Assembly (NCBI GenBank): GCA_949825025.1 | Contig: OX463779.1 | Coordinates: 45,121,520-45,185,519, forward strand | Length of the DNA stretch: 64,000 nt | Source: Siphlonurus alternatus | Lineage: Eukaryota; Arthropoda; Insecta; Ephemeroptera; Siphlonuridae | Direction: 5' to 3' | In this document: piece after piece, positions 48,150-59,845 of the stretch | Layout of the letters: each line of letters starts with the position of its first letter | How positions within the stretch are numbered: position 1 is the stretch's first letter | Made by a program: the position numbers and the translations under genes | The notes under the pieces: model-generated | Told to the model about the DNA's origin: nothing | Database searches by the model: none | What the model saw: the letters and a program-made list of their open reading frames with translations, nothing else

Positions 48150-49210
48150 AATACTCACAATCAGAAGCAAGAGGGTGACTGCAGCTTATAGATGGAGCAT
48201 AATTTAAATCTTTTGGATTGAGGCGTGCATTATATTTAACTTGAAGATTCTACTGATTTGTATATACATTCGCGATATGATAGTATATAATATTATTATA
48301 TTCCTACTATAAAAATTTCAATGAAATATATATTTCAATGTACAGTACATACCATATATACATGGATACATTATCTGAGAGATTCAATTATTATATAATA
48401 GATTTATAAATGCAATAAAGTGTCTGTACAATTTTCTATAGTCCTTCAACTCTGATTTGACCTCGTGCAAGGGACGGTGTGTGTCATATTTATATTATAT
48501 AGTAGGCCAAAGCCCTCTATTTGTTAAAGAAAAATTAGCACGTGCACTCTGTTAAAAGAGATTATATTTCTAAGAACTTGCATTAACACCAAAATACAAT
48601 ATTTATTTATTTTATTTTTTCACCCAAGTTACAAAAAAGAAATATACATTGTAAAAAGGATGTGGATATCAGCAAAGCACTATAAGCACTATTTCACATA
48701 TATGTGGCTGCTACCCTTAATAATTAATACTATATATAATATAATTAATGCTTGCTTGGATAAAGAAACAAAAATTAGGATATTATTGCCTATATTTACG
48801 CGTATATATATAAATATGTCGCATTTTTTTTTATATATTATATTGAGAGGGTTGAACATTTATTCAACATTATTTACTGGTCATTAGCTCTATGTTTTTT
48901 CAAATCACTAAATAATATTTTATGGACCGTCTGTCTTATATATTGAATTTCATTTAAAATCAGAAATCGTGCGTTAATTTCATTCACACTGGTAATTTTA
49001 TTTTTGAGCAAACTATATCCCCAAAAGTTTGTTTGATACTCTGTTCGAGGCTTTACTTATCCACGATGTAATCATTACTCGAAGCGCACCCCTTCGATGC
49101 ATCAACCCGCATCACTTAGGTGCTCAAGGAGTTGCATACTTTAAGAACCCACAGGGTAAAAATAAAGATGGCGGTCTCCTCCCTCAAAATTATTATTATG
49201 TTTTTGAACC
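48150..49210. other. AT-rich stretch upstream of the insulin-like coding exons
   Basis: This is probably part of the first intron if the leader exons at 52.7 or 59.1 kb belong to the gene. Apart from short TA-rich tracts nothing is recognised. Confidence 0.35.
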
Positions 49211-49221
49211 CATGAAATTAC

Positions 49222-49402
49222 AGGTCTGTTCGTAAACCCTGTTCGGAGTACTCTGAGCAAGTTTACGAACAAAAATCGTGACGTCATCTGCACTGTTTTT
49301 CCTATTTACCCCACCCGCCTTGAACCTGGAGTAAGAAAGTAGGGGCAATTAAGGTGTACTCTGAAAATCATGATCATGGCCGGATATACGAACAGAACTT
49401 AT
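49222..49402. mobile_element. MITE with GTCTGTTCGTAAA termini (family O), copy 1
   Basis: The left end GGTCTGTTCGTAAACC and right end ATACGAACAGAA are inverted. Internal GTTTACGAACA repeats the end. Related to copy 2 at 50019. Confidence 0.55.
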
Positions 49403-50018
49403 ATAGATTTCTCTGATTGAAACCGAAGCATAATGATGAATGATAGTTATTATGTGTACTACATTTGATTACACAGTATTTCGTACAAAATACATTTATA
49501 ATAATTGCATGGTCAATTCAATGGTAAATAACCACTATGTAATTTTAGTATTACAATTAAGTAGTGTTTTATTATTTTAAAAGATAGTTTACCATGAAGA
49601 CAAAACCCGTATAAGATCCGATATATTAATTGCTTGATGTTAATTATAATTATATAATAAGCAGTTTTAAAATTAAAGAGGTTTATTTTTTACATTAGCA
49701 CACTCAAAATAAATATTTATACTTAATTTGTTTTTAAAAATATAAACTCACTAAAATCTTCATGGCATAAAATGAATCGATCATGTCTAGAAGAAAATTC
49801 GGACATTAATGTTGAAATTTATAGCTATATAGTGAAAATTCCCATTGTAAGATTGCATCCAGGAAGTTCCGTGTGGTCACTAAAATAATTAATCATTATA
49901 GCGTCACTGTGGCATGTGTTATAGTAGTGTATGTGTGTATATATATTATGCAATATATTTTTTAATTTAAAAAAAAAAACTAATTTGAAAATTTTATCAT
50001 TATTTTTTATTATTATTA

Positions 50019-50126
50019 GGTTTGTTCGTAAATACACAATCAGAAAGAATTTATTATTTGTATTAATGAACCTTATGTTCCATGTACAGAAGGTTCATCA
50101 CAGATTGTGTATTTACGAACAGACCT
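50019..50126. mobile_element. TA-flanked palindromic MITE (family O), copy 2
   Basis: GGTTTGTTCGTAAATACACA / TGTGTATTTACGAACAGACC form a short hairpin of about 108 bp between TA dinucleotides. Confidence 0.8.
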
Positions 50127-51036
50127 ATTATTCATCCCAGTTTTAAAATAGCTTGATCAACTAAAATTACAAAATAACAGTCTGTGTATTTTCTCACCCC
50201 TGCTGACACCACCTGAACTGATTCCCATGCAACTATTGTTGTGATCCCTATATATACTCCCCTTCATATGACTCATTCCAAAGTAGTATCGTTAAAATTA
50301 TTATATGAGGATCAAACTAACAATATTACAAAACTGACCATGTAAATTAGTATTATTGGACATTACCCTATATATAAAAGTGTCTCTTTACCACTAACCT
50401 CGTTCTACATATTCTATACTTTACAAGGAATGGAAATGTCTTATGTTTTGTTAAAGGTATTATTCTGTTTCTGTGGCAACGTAAGCCTGCCCCGACAGAC
50501 TGTCTGCTTCCTCTATACACATCATGCTGCATGCACTGAATACTTTCATGATATAGGAATAACATAACAAATGTTTGCACAGCCGCAGCTCTCAGCATAT
50601 TAATCATAAATAACGTACAGCTACGTCGCGACGAATAAATCGATTTTAAATAACATTAATGCAGCATGCTATTCATTCTAAAATCATTATATACGTCTGG
50701 ATGTACTGACTGGATCGTATAAAATAACTATGACCGTCATAAAAAAAAAAAAAAAAGAAAGAAAGAAAGAAAAAAAAAAAGTTTGGCATCAATGCATTGC
50801 ACGAGTGATTAAAAACAAACATATCGACTGCCCTTCGCTTCTTAAATTCAATTATACACATCGTTGCCGATACAATGTAAATAAATTGACATTTTTTATG
50901 GTCCCTTCGGTATATACGTTTCTAGTTCAAGAAAAAAAAAATGAAACATGTAGAGACGAAGCATTGAATACTAAAAAATTTGCTGCTAAACAAATTGTAA
51001 AATGTAAAATTCTATTCTTCAGAGTGTTTTTAAATT

Positions 51037-51420
51037 GAGTGTGTATTAACCGGTTCTTGTTAGTTCACCGAAGTCAAGCAATGTCAAGCGTGGCTGGTTA
51101 GTACTTGTATCACTTGGATGAGTGACAGTTTCTTGTAAAAATTACATTGCTCGATCCTTCCGTGAGGTAAATTTATTTCGCTTTCCAGCACCCAGTGCAG
51201 TGATTGTGTGGTCCCCAGGCTTAGGATATAACTATCCATTGATAAAAAGTAAAAGTGTCCGTCCTGACTTAGAGGTTTTCCAGGGTTCCCTCAGTCTCAC
51301 CTCAGCGAATACTGCGGGACGCGTAACAGGCTGTTGTGGCCACTTTCTATAGAATTATAGATCCCTACCTATTACCCAGCATCGATCTTCAGCTCATAGG
51401 CATGTATGTCCTTGTAAAAT
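51037..51420 (+). mobile_element. 5S-rRNA-derived SINE (SINE3-type), copy 1
   Basis: The head follows 5S rRNA: ACCGGTTCTTGTTAGTTCAC, CGAAGTCAAGCAATGTC, GCGTGGCTGGTTAGTACTTG and, after a small insertion, GGATGAGTGAC. This covers the internal control region used by TFIIIA and Pol III. A body of about 270 bp follows (CTCGATCCTTCCGTGAGG, CTCAGCTCATAGGCATGTAT-like), shared with 59365-59845. The 5S 5' end is degraded, so this is a retroposon and not a 5S gene. Confidence 0.8.
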
Positions 51421-52696
51421 TAAAATATTAATAATTTTCAGAACATTTTGGTCAATAAAAGTATACGTCTTACAGTTTAGCAAATAAAATACATTTCCCG
51501 GAAGTTAAAATTAATATTGAAGTTAAAATTCACAGGGGTGAATTACATTCCTATAATATATATGTTGCATAATATAAAAAAATGTCTCACTTAGAGAGAA
51601 AAAATAGCTTCAGCGCCTGCAGCTTTTTAATATCTTGTATCGTTTTCATGGCAATTTCAAACCTAAATTTGTACAGAACAAAATAGATAGAATGTGACTA
51701 CCCTCCCTCTTCTAACTTCTATTTAGATGTTTTAGCTGTTAAAATATTTTGTGTAAATGCAAAATTTATTGTAATAAGCTGTATTATTACACTTCTATGT
51801 TATGTTATAAATGTTATAATAATGTTATGAAATAATGGCCAATAATTTCTAATTCAAATTACGTGTGTGCTTCGATCGTCATTGTTGGTAAACTTTCAAA
51901 TAATTCTCTGCATTGGATCTGTATTATATTACAATTAATTCAGGCACCGTAAATATTTCAAATTTCAAAGAAAATCTAAAACTTTGTACTAAAAAGTTTT
52001 ATTTAAATATTAAAAGACGATAAAATAAACAATGATTTTTTTAGACACCACTATAATTAAACCCATAGTAAATATACTTAGCATGCAATGCAATGAAGCA
52101 ATGAATTCTTATTATTTATGTTATATTCTATAACTTAATATAATTAAGATTAATTTGATTTTGATTATTTTTTATGATAAATACGTTTATATCAGCAATA
52201 TAATATATAATTATACAGTCGTCGCTTTTTCTTCAAATTACGAAGCTTTCTAGAGTAGTGCTGGAGGCGAGTACGAAAAAAATAAACGTGAATTCTGTTG
52301 GCCTTTGTCCGCCACAACTTCGGAGCACGCAAACATTTAATCAGAAATAATAAGGTAAAAGTTTTTGTTTTGCTTCTGCGAATAAATTGTTTTTTATAAG
52401 GCAAATGAATTTTTGCAATGTAACAAAAATATAGAATTTGAAAAAGCAGTATTTTAGAAATCACAGTAATAATTATTGAAGCAAATATTGAAAAAATTAA
52501 ATATTCAAATATTTATAGAAATTGACAAAGTTAAGTCATATTTAAAAACAACAATAAAATAGAAATTCATAAAAAAAAAAAATACCGTTGTAGAAAAGAA
52601 TAATAATAAAAAAGTTATGGAAAGTCGGTATAATATAATATTTTATTATTATTTGGCAGTTCCAAGTTGTTCCGTACAAAATTCAAGGTGATTTAC

Positions 52697-52816
52697 CTTG
52701 AATGCTCGAGATGACGGTAGGCAGGTATGAGGTCTGAGAAGGTGCGTGCGATCGCCGACCGGTCAGTCGCTAGAGTGAGAGAGAGGAGCGTGCTGCACCT
52801 CCTCGGCGCCGCCACT
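52697..52816 (-). promoter_or_regulatory. GC-rich candidate leader exon, possibly alternative promoter of the insulin-like gene
   Basis: On the - strand a TCAGT initiator-like site (A at 52816) precedes about 120 GC-rich bases without ATG that end at a CAAG|GTAAAT donor. It is the only GC-rich island for several kilobases and is oriented like the insulin-like gene 4.7 kb downstream. A donor-like CAAG|GTGATT is also present on the + strand just beside it, so the strand is not certain. Confidence 0.35.
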
Positions 52817-53194
52817 GAGAGGCGCGCACGGACCCAGACGACGCCGACACTCTCCCTCCCTCCTGCCCTCCCTCCTCCCTCCCTTGCCAACCAACAGCGT
52901 ATCAACAGGTTGCTTCAATTATTATTATTTTTCAACCAACAATTATTTATTCATTTATTTTTTTCATTTTAATCTTTAAATTGCAGTTTTTTTTTATTAA
53001 TTAATATCCTCAGGGACAAAATATAAAAATTTATTATTTAGATTCTAGGTTAAATAATCACTAAAAATAATTATAATCCTCAATGATCTCAATTAATAAA
53101 CAATGAAGTAAATTAATGGAATCTTAATTTAATTTAATATCGTCTTTTGTCCTCCTATTTTTCACCATTTTAGAGGAAACAATTAAATCACTAC

Positions 53195-53302
53195 GTTTAC
53201 ATGATGGTGTTTAATGCGTATCCGTTGCCGACGGATAATGTTATTCTTATGAGGCGTCGTCAACGGATACGTATTAAACACCGTCATGTAAACGTAGCGA
53301 AT
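53195..53302. mobile_element. Palindromic MITE (family P)
   Basis: CTACGTTTACATGATGGTGT and ACACCGTCATGTAAACGTAG bracket a hairpin whose arms also share ACGTATCCGTTG. Confidence 0.8.
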
Positions 53303-53534
53303 GTTAGAAATATTATCTTCATTTCAATTTAAGCGAAGAATAAATAAGATATGTTTTAGAGGTAAAAAGATTTGGTTTGGATGTGTAAAGGATGAGTTGA
53401 AGACGTAATTTTTCAACTAGAGTTTGCGTTAATGATCTTTCATCGTTTAGAGATGGGGGAAATAGCTATTTTCTATTATATCAATAATTTCAGCTATTGT
53501 CACATATTTAAAACATAATGTTAATAGCGATATC

Positions 53535-53706
53535 CAGGCGCGGATCCAGAAAAAAAAATCGAAGGGGGCTGTTTCCATAAGGCCAATGTTAAAAAAAAAA
53601 ATTTGGAGTGGGTGAAATGCCCATATTGCCCATGTTAAATCCAAAATTTCAGAGGGAGGGGGGCTGCAGCCCCCTCCCCCCAGCTCCCCCCCTGGATCCG
53701 TGCCTG
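53535..53706. mobile_element. hAT-like MITE, copy 2
   Basis: Ends CAGGCGCGGATCCA...TGGATCCGTGCCTG. Flanking octamers gcgatatc and gcaatatc match at 7 of 8 positions, as expected for a hAT 8-bp target duplication. The interior is shared with the copy at 5935. Confidence 0.8.
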
Positions 53707-53714
53707 GCAATATC

Positions 53715-55398
53715 ATTTTATTATTATATTATAATTTACATTTTTATTTATTTATTTATTTTTTATTTTATTTTTATTTGGTCACACTTGTTTTTCATTA
53801 CAAAGTTTCAAAAATCATTTTCTCCACTCTGTCTTGATTTTTGTGACTGCAATGTATATAATTTATTATGTAATATATTTGACCTTTTCAATTAGAATTT
53901 ATATATTTTATTGTTATAGCCATCACATACTCTCCTTGTATACATCTTCTATACTTAAAGATCATGCCCAGGGTGTTCCTTTTTCTTTTTTTAATTTTCT
54001 GTGCAAATTATATTATAATTATATTATATATAACTTAAACTGTTTTTAATTATATTATAAATAAGTTACATAATATACAATTATATATTATATGCCTTTC
54101 ATTAAATATCTTTTATAGATATAAATGAAGCAACAGGTAATAAATATACAATTATACCTATAAAGTTATGTCAATTTGTAAAATATGTAATCTGTTTTAT
54201 AATATTGTATTATTAGCGTAAGCTAAAAATAAAGAATATTTCATTTCAAAAAAAAAAATAAATAAATAAATAAAAAAAAATCAAATAGTGATATATAATT
54301 AGTAATTATAGAATAATTTATAACCAGTTATTGGTGAAGTATATTAAATAAGCGTGTATTGTTAGCACGCTGCATAAAAATATGCATATAAATATATTTA
54401 TGAGTTCAATGTACATTTTAATTCGAATGGAGTGTACTGTAAATTTAAATATATTATACAAGATACTAACATTTTCTTTTGAAGTCAACAGTCAATAAAT
54501 CAAAATTAGAATTATTTTCACGTAATCTATAAGATAATATTATATTCACCAGACACTAGAATGTAGAATGTTTTTATATTACGCGTGCAAGGTATTTCGA
54601 TCAACTCTGGACTGTAATATTCAAATGAACATATACGAGACGAGCAGAAATAACATAGATCCCCAGAAGGCTTCAAATGTAATTCATATATACATGGTAC
54701 ATGTGATGCATGATGCAGTCTTGAACTTGAAATTAATTATCTTACTTTTTTACAAATTGCCTTGAAAGAGAGACTGTTTACAATTTCCACATGCAATCAT
54801 CCACTTTTTCATATTTATTTTGTCATTCGAATAAAACATCAATGAAATAGTGAAATAGAACGAAGTGCATTTAATGTATTTATATTCATTTGCCAACTCA
54901 GCTTTTCAGCTTTTTTCCAGTAAGGAGACAGATCCGCTTTCTACATTTTTTTTATATTTATCGATATTAAAGAATATTGTTACAAACGCAGAGAACAAAA
55001 AAATCTTGATGAAGAGAGGATCGAGGGGAGCTAACATTTTCAGAGGAGACTTTGTGCTCATTAACTCATTAAGGTATAAAAAAAAAATATTCATCTTCTG
55101 AAAGACATGTCAATAATAAAACAGAAACACATTAATATTAATTAATAGTAATCGTCCACTTTATATATTATATGTTCATTGCCAGTAAATACACCTTTAT
55201 CTTCTTTTTGAATTCCACAATATTATTTTCATTTTTTTAATGTACTGCGGGGAGATTATTAAACACTTTTTTGGAAATTACAATATGGTCCATATGTCTT
55301 CATAAGCCGAGGTTCTATGAACAACTGGGGAATATAAATCTTTGTATCTTGTATTATGATAATGATGAACATTATTATTGACGAAATAATGGTCGATG
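53715..55398. other. AT-rich stretch, nothing recognised
   Basis: T- and TA-rich runs and small chance ORFs. No gene, SINE or palindrome was recognised here. Confidence 0.35.
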
Positions 55399-55815
55399 TT
55401 AAGGGCATTGGGTGTAGCACCGGTAGTTGGCAACACTGACGTATCTTCACCATGTTAATTTTTGATCATTGCTCCTCGGAGTAATTTTTATGCTAGAGCT
55501 AAGCTGATTGCTGTAGTATCAAGATAATTAGTAGCCCAAGTGCACAATTTGGCTAAATAAAGCCTGATTTAAAGAAAAGTATTTTTTAGTAATTTTTTTA
55601 ATTTACATGCATTTTTCTAAAATATAAAAAAAAAAATTTCTTTAAATCAGGCTTTATTTAGCCAAATTGTGCACTTGGGCTACTAATTATCTTGATACTA
55701 CAGCAATCAGCTTAGCTCTAGCGTAAAAATTACTCCGAGGAGCAATGATCAAAAATTAACCTGGTGAAGATACGTCAGTGTTGCCAACTACCGGTGCTAC
55801 ACCCAATGCCCTTAA
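55399..55815. mobile_element. Near-perfect 409-bp hairpin with TTAA flanks (family Q)
   Basis: GGGCATTGGGTGTAGCACCG and its complement end two arms of almost 190 bp that pair nearly without mismatch, including GCCCAAGTGCACAATTTGGC. TTAA lies at 55399-55402 and 55812-55815. This is the youngest-looking TTAA MITE in the window. Confidence 0.88.
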
Positions 55816-55908
55816 AAGAACTAAGAAAATGTAATGAGGGATGAGGGAGGGGGCTCCGCATCTTTGCTATACGCACGTACTATATATAATAAATAATTAA
55901 GCCTTTTG

Positions 55909-56022
55909 ATTACACGATACAATTTTGCATACAATTTTTCCTTAACAAGAAAATTTTATCTCCTTACAAATGTATAGATTTGAAAGGAAAAATTGTATTC
56001 AAAATTATATCGTGTAATACAT
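55909..56022. mobile_element. Short hairpin MITE (family R)
   Basis: ATTACACGATACAATTTTG and CAAAATTATATCGTGTAAT pair. Inner CAATTTTTCCTT also pairs. Confidence 0.7.
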
Positions 56023-56527
56023 GCATTACAGACTTAACCTTTTCATTCAAATTGCTCAATATTTTTAATTTAATACGTTTATGCTGCATGTTTTTGTTTT
56101 TTTTTTCAAATAGAAACCAACTACTTCAATTTCAAATGCATAATATACTTTGATCAGTAAAAAAAGGTAACATTACATGATCGGGAGCCAGTCCATCGAT
56201 CAGTCGGAGCCACAACCGTGAATGCACGCAGGAATGTCCGTCTCACGTGAGCTGAAAGTAGTTCTGGTTGACAAAAAAAAAAGTGACGAGACGTGCAGTC
56301 ATTGTTTGTCTGCTCATAAATAAATCGCTCAACGTTTTACTGCATGATCTTCACGTATATACTTTTACTTAAAATGCAAGTATTTATTTAACATGAAAAT
56401 TTTCTTCATAAACATTTTTTTATTGAAAAGTTTTAAAAACAAATTAATGCCGTTTAGATTACCTATACGAATATATTCAATAGCATAAAATTGAAAAGTG
56501 TTCTGCAATATTTGATTATGTCCCCAA

Positions 56528-56668
56528 AGTTACACTTATCGCTTTGCATGGAAAATTTCCTTCTGCAGCCTCTTGTTAATCATCATGCGCCGTAAGAATA
56601 ACACATGCAGGGCATGGTGATTAACAAGGCTGCAAGTAGGAAATTTTCCAAGGTGACGAGTGTACATA
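56528..56668. mobile_element. Short hairpin MITE (family S)
   Basis: TGGAAAATTTCCTTCTGCAG pairs with TTGCAAGTAGGAAATTTTCC, and CCTTGTTAATCA... pairs with GTGATTAACAAGG. The loop holds ATGCGCCGTAAGAATAA. Confidence 0.65.
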
Positions 56669-57354
56669 TAGAATGAAACTAAAAAAAAAAAAAAAAAAAA
56701 AAAAAAATGTTAAGAAAATTAACAAGAAAAATATAGGAATTTTCGATTATATAAACTAACTTGCGACAGACATAAAACAAAACAAAATTTTCGATTTCAT
56801 TGCATATGCACAATGTCTTTTATATTAAAATGTATATATTATATAATTATATGTATGCTAACAAACGATGTTAACATATTTTTTAATTTAGCCTGGAGAA
56901 TTTCTGCCGATGCTATATATATAATATTATGCCATATATTATAATACGTACAAGTATATAAAATATAAACAATGCAAAGGTGTACTCAATTTCCCTGCGT
57001 TTTCTCAGCTACAATTTTTTTTCAAACAATCAAGTTTAATAATTATAATATTTACGATATATGAAGCAAGAAAAGTTAGGTTTTATGTAAGTTTATCATG
57101 GTCAATTATTATTGAGGCGCCAGCTTGTCGAGTAAGTATGCCTTAGGCTGCTTACTAGTTAGAGAGAGATTATAATATACCGGTATATATTTAATAATAT
57201 ATCCATTTAAATAAAATATCCTCACGCTTTTTGTTGTCCATAGTAACCTTGTTGTGTTACAAATACATTGTTTATGTTGACAAGTAGAGTGCTCCTATAA
57301 ACAAAAGAAAACTTTGACACGTGTCTCTGTGAGTCATTATCATTAATATTGTGA

Positions 57355-57590
57355 CCACAGATACAGTTAAATTAATTTAATATTCCTTCAAGAAGTAGCC
57401 GGAAGTGTGAAGTTTGCAGCTTTTCTGTTTGTATAATATATAATTCAATTTAGAAACTTTAAAGTGATTTGAGGTTAAAAGTGTCAGACCTATATGTGAA
57501 ATTATAACGCTGAAATATGAATAGGAAGACCAGAAACCTTTCATTTTTGGCTACTTCCGGAGGGAATATCATGTAAATTTAACTGTATAT
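57355..57590. mobile_element. Imperfect inverted repeat (MITE-like)
   Basis: ATACAGTTAAATTAATTT...AGTAGCCGGAAGT at the left is mirrored by GGCTACTTCCGGAGGGAATA...AATTTAACTGTAT at the right. The interior is asymmetrical. Confidence 0.5.
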
Positions 57591-58532
57591 CGTCCACAAA
57601 CATTTGACACCTCCATTTTTTTTGACTGGATACAAAGTTGCATGGCAGCAGGGCGAGAGTTTGAGATACAAACTTGCAAAAAAATAGTCTACACGTAAGC
57701 CAGGGTGTACCACATAAACCACAAAAACTTTTCAGAGTAAATATATAAAGTTGCAAAAATGTATTTTAAGATTTCTTGTATCATAATATAGTAAAATAAT
57801 TAGTGTAAGCATATCAATGTTATTCAAAGTATATACTGTATAGTAATAAATAAACAAAATAAATTGTTATATTAAATATTCATTAAGATTATTATTATTG
57901 TTTAATTAAGATAAAATATTAAATTGATTAAACGAGAAATAAAAAGACGCAATTTTCTTTCAATAATAGTAAGATAATGTCTTGTAAAAAAAAAATACCT
58001 TCATGTTATATTAGGCTGTACATGCTTTAAAATTAAAAATTAACTCGTCCAATTAACGCCTTGAATTTCAATTCTGTAGTTGATGAGTTTGCATTTAGAA
58101 GACAAGTAAGACAACAATGGTAGCCAAATTCTGATTATTATAATAATTAGTCTATCGTTGCATAATTTTGTCAATCGATGTTTATATTGAAACGTAATCA
58201 GTATTAATCACTGTAATCAGATTGAACATGAAAAAAATAATGAAGAATTAAAGATATCGTGTTTCTCAAATGTTATTATTTTATTTGTTTGTCTTTAAAA
58301 AAATTCTTCTTGACGAGAGAAAATATGCGGTTTAGATTATTTCAGATTTGCGGTTGCAGTGAAGATTTGTATCCACTTCCTGTTTACATTACCGATTTAA
58401 GTGAAATAAAAAAAAAATGTAGCAAAAAATATTTATGTTAATTAATCTTAAGTTTTACCTACTATAAATACTTTCCTTAATTTTTAGAACTAAAACAAGT
58501 AAACTTTCAAAGTAAATGGTTGTGATATATAC

Positions 58533-58868
58533 CATGACAAGCTTCAACTCAAAAATGCCGCAGCGCCGCATTCTGACATCGCTCCATAAGGTTTGTTAGG
58601 AGAAAAATCTTATTTATTTTTTCATTCAAATTCTATGCTGCACAAAATCTCGAATATTTTTTATTTCGTGTAAAGTGATCTTTCCCGTGGCTCATATGAA
58701 TTATTAATCTTGCCCTTCATAAGAACTACCGAAAAAAATTAAAAACCAGGTACCGCTGGGTTAAAGGATGGGAAGCTTGATAGAACATGTCGTCGCGCGC
58801 AGTTCGCGCGCTAGATTTTCATTGGCTGAGAGAATTGTGTCGTCAATATTAAAGCTTCTCATTGGAAA
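58533..58868 (-). mobile_element. Dispersed repeat E, copy 2
   Basis: Inverted relative to 1564-1910, with shared GCGCCGCATTCTGACATCGC and AGATTTTCATTGGCTGAGAG. No ORF. Confidence 0.65.
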
Positions 58869-59128
58869 AAACTAATAATATATTGAAATATTTTTCAAAC
58901 ACACACATATATATATATATATATATAATATATATAATTACAACTCAATGACATAATATATAATACATCTTGATATTAATGTTAGATAAGTATTGGAATC
59001 TGATAGAAAATATAATGGCATACAATGTATATCCTTGACTTTATAACTCAATTATTCTGAAAATTTATAAGGCCAAAATAATTTAATATCAAGAACAATA
59101 TGATTATATCGTCAGAAATTTTGCTCAC

Positions 59129-59211
59129 CTTTACAAACTCTACAAAAACGAAGTTGTTCGAGTCAAAGCAACGAGCGTGGTGGCGTCTTCTTGGAGCGTC
59201 CGGGTGGCGCT
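59129..59211 (-). promoter_or_regulatory. Candidate distal leader exon with TATA promoter (- strand)
   Basis: On the - strand a TATAAAG box (59243-59237) lies 32 bases upstream of a TCAGC initiator-like A at 59211. The following 83 bases are GC-rich, contain no ATG and end at a strong AAAG|GTGAGC donor (59129). The next coding sequence on this strand is the insulin-like gene about 11 kb away, so this may be its distal first exon. The link is inferred. Confidence 0.45.
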
Positions 59212-59364
59212 GAGACGACACCAGCAAACACCGGCGCTTTATACGAACACTTCTTACATACGTGGGAGACGCGCAGGTTCGCGTGGATATCGCGGTAACA
59301 ACTAATTAATATTCCTTCTCCTCGCACCCTTCTAAATTCAACCTCAATGGTGGTGGGGCAGTTA

Positions 59365-59552
59365 TAGTTCTCGTTAGTTTATTGAAGTCAAGCAACTATA
59401 TGCTGAGTGACCATTTCAAGTAAAAATTACGTTGCTCCCTCCCTTAGGTAAATTAATCTTGTTTTCCATCCGATGCAATGATGAGTACTTGTTTATGGTT
59501 TATCATGCACTTGATACATTTATAAAGAGTAGAGGTGTCTGTTCTGACGTCC

Positions 59553-59624
<72 letters not shown>

Positions 59625-59845
59625 CTGATTGATTTTTTTTTCTTTACAAGGATACATCACTAATAGCTTACAGTTTGCGGCGGGGTAATGGGTAAGGTAT
59701 TCACGGTTTCCTCATGCAATTCCACCTCACAACAGCGAATTTAAGAATGGAACAGTCCGTCATGGCCACAATCCTTTTCCTTCCTCTTCCTCGCCTCGAG
59801 ATCCAAGCTCATAGGGGTGTATCCATGATAAAAATAAAAGCGACT
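59365..59845 (+). mobile_element. 5S-rRNA-derived SINE, copy 2, with internal (GATT)n
   Basis: It shares TTCTCGTTAG...GAAGTCAAGCAA, GAGTGACC, the TAAAAATTACGTTGCTCCCT block and GCTCATAGG...GTAT with copy 1. The 5S head is more decayed, but it keeps TTCTCGTTAG, nearer to genuine 5S rRNA at that spot. A GATT microsatellite (59547-59632) has expanded inside it. Confidence 0.65.
59547..59632. repeat. (GATT)n microsatellite
   Basis: About 21 tandem GATT units with one substitution near the end, inside the second 5S SINE. Confidence 0.95.

Noticed and set aside
51037..51120. A functional 5S rRNA gene
   Set aside because: The 5' third is missing, there is an insertion before GGATGAGTGAC, no T-run terminator is at the expected place, and the body is shared with a second copy.
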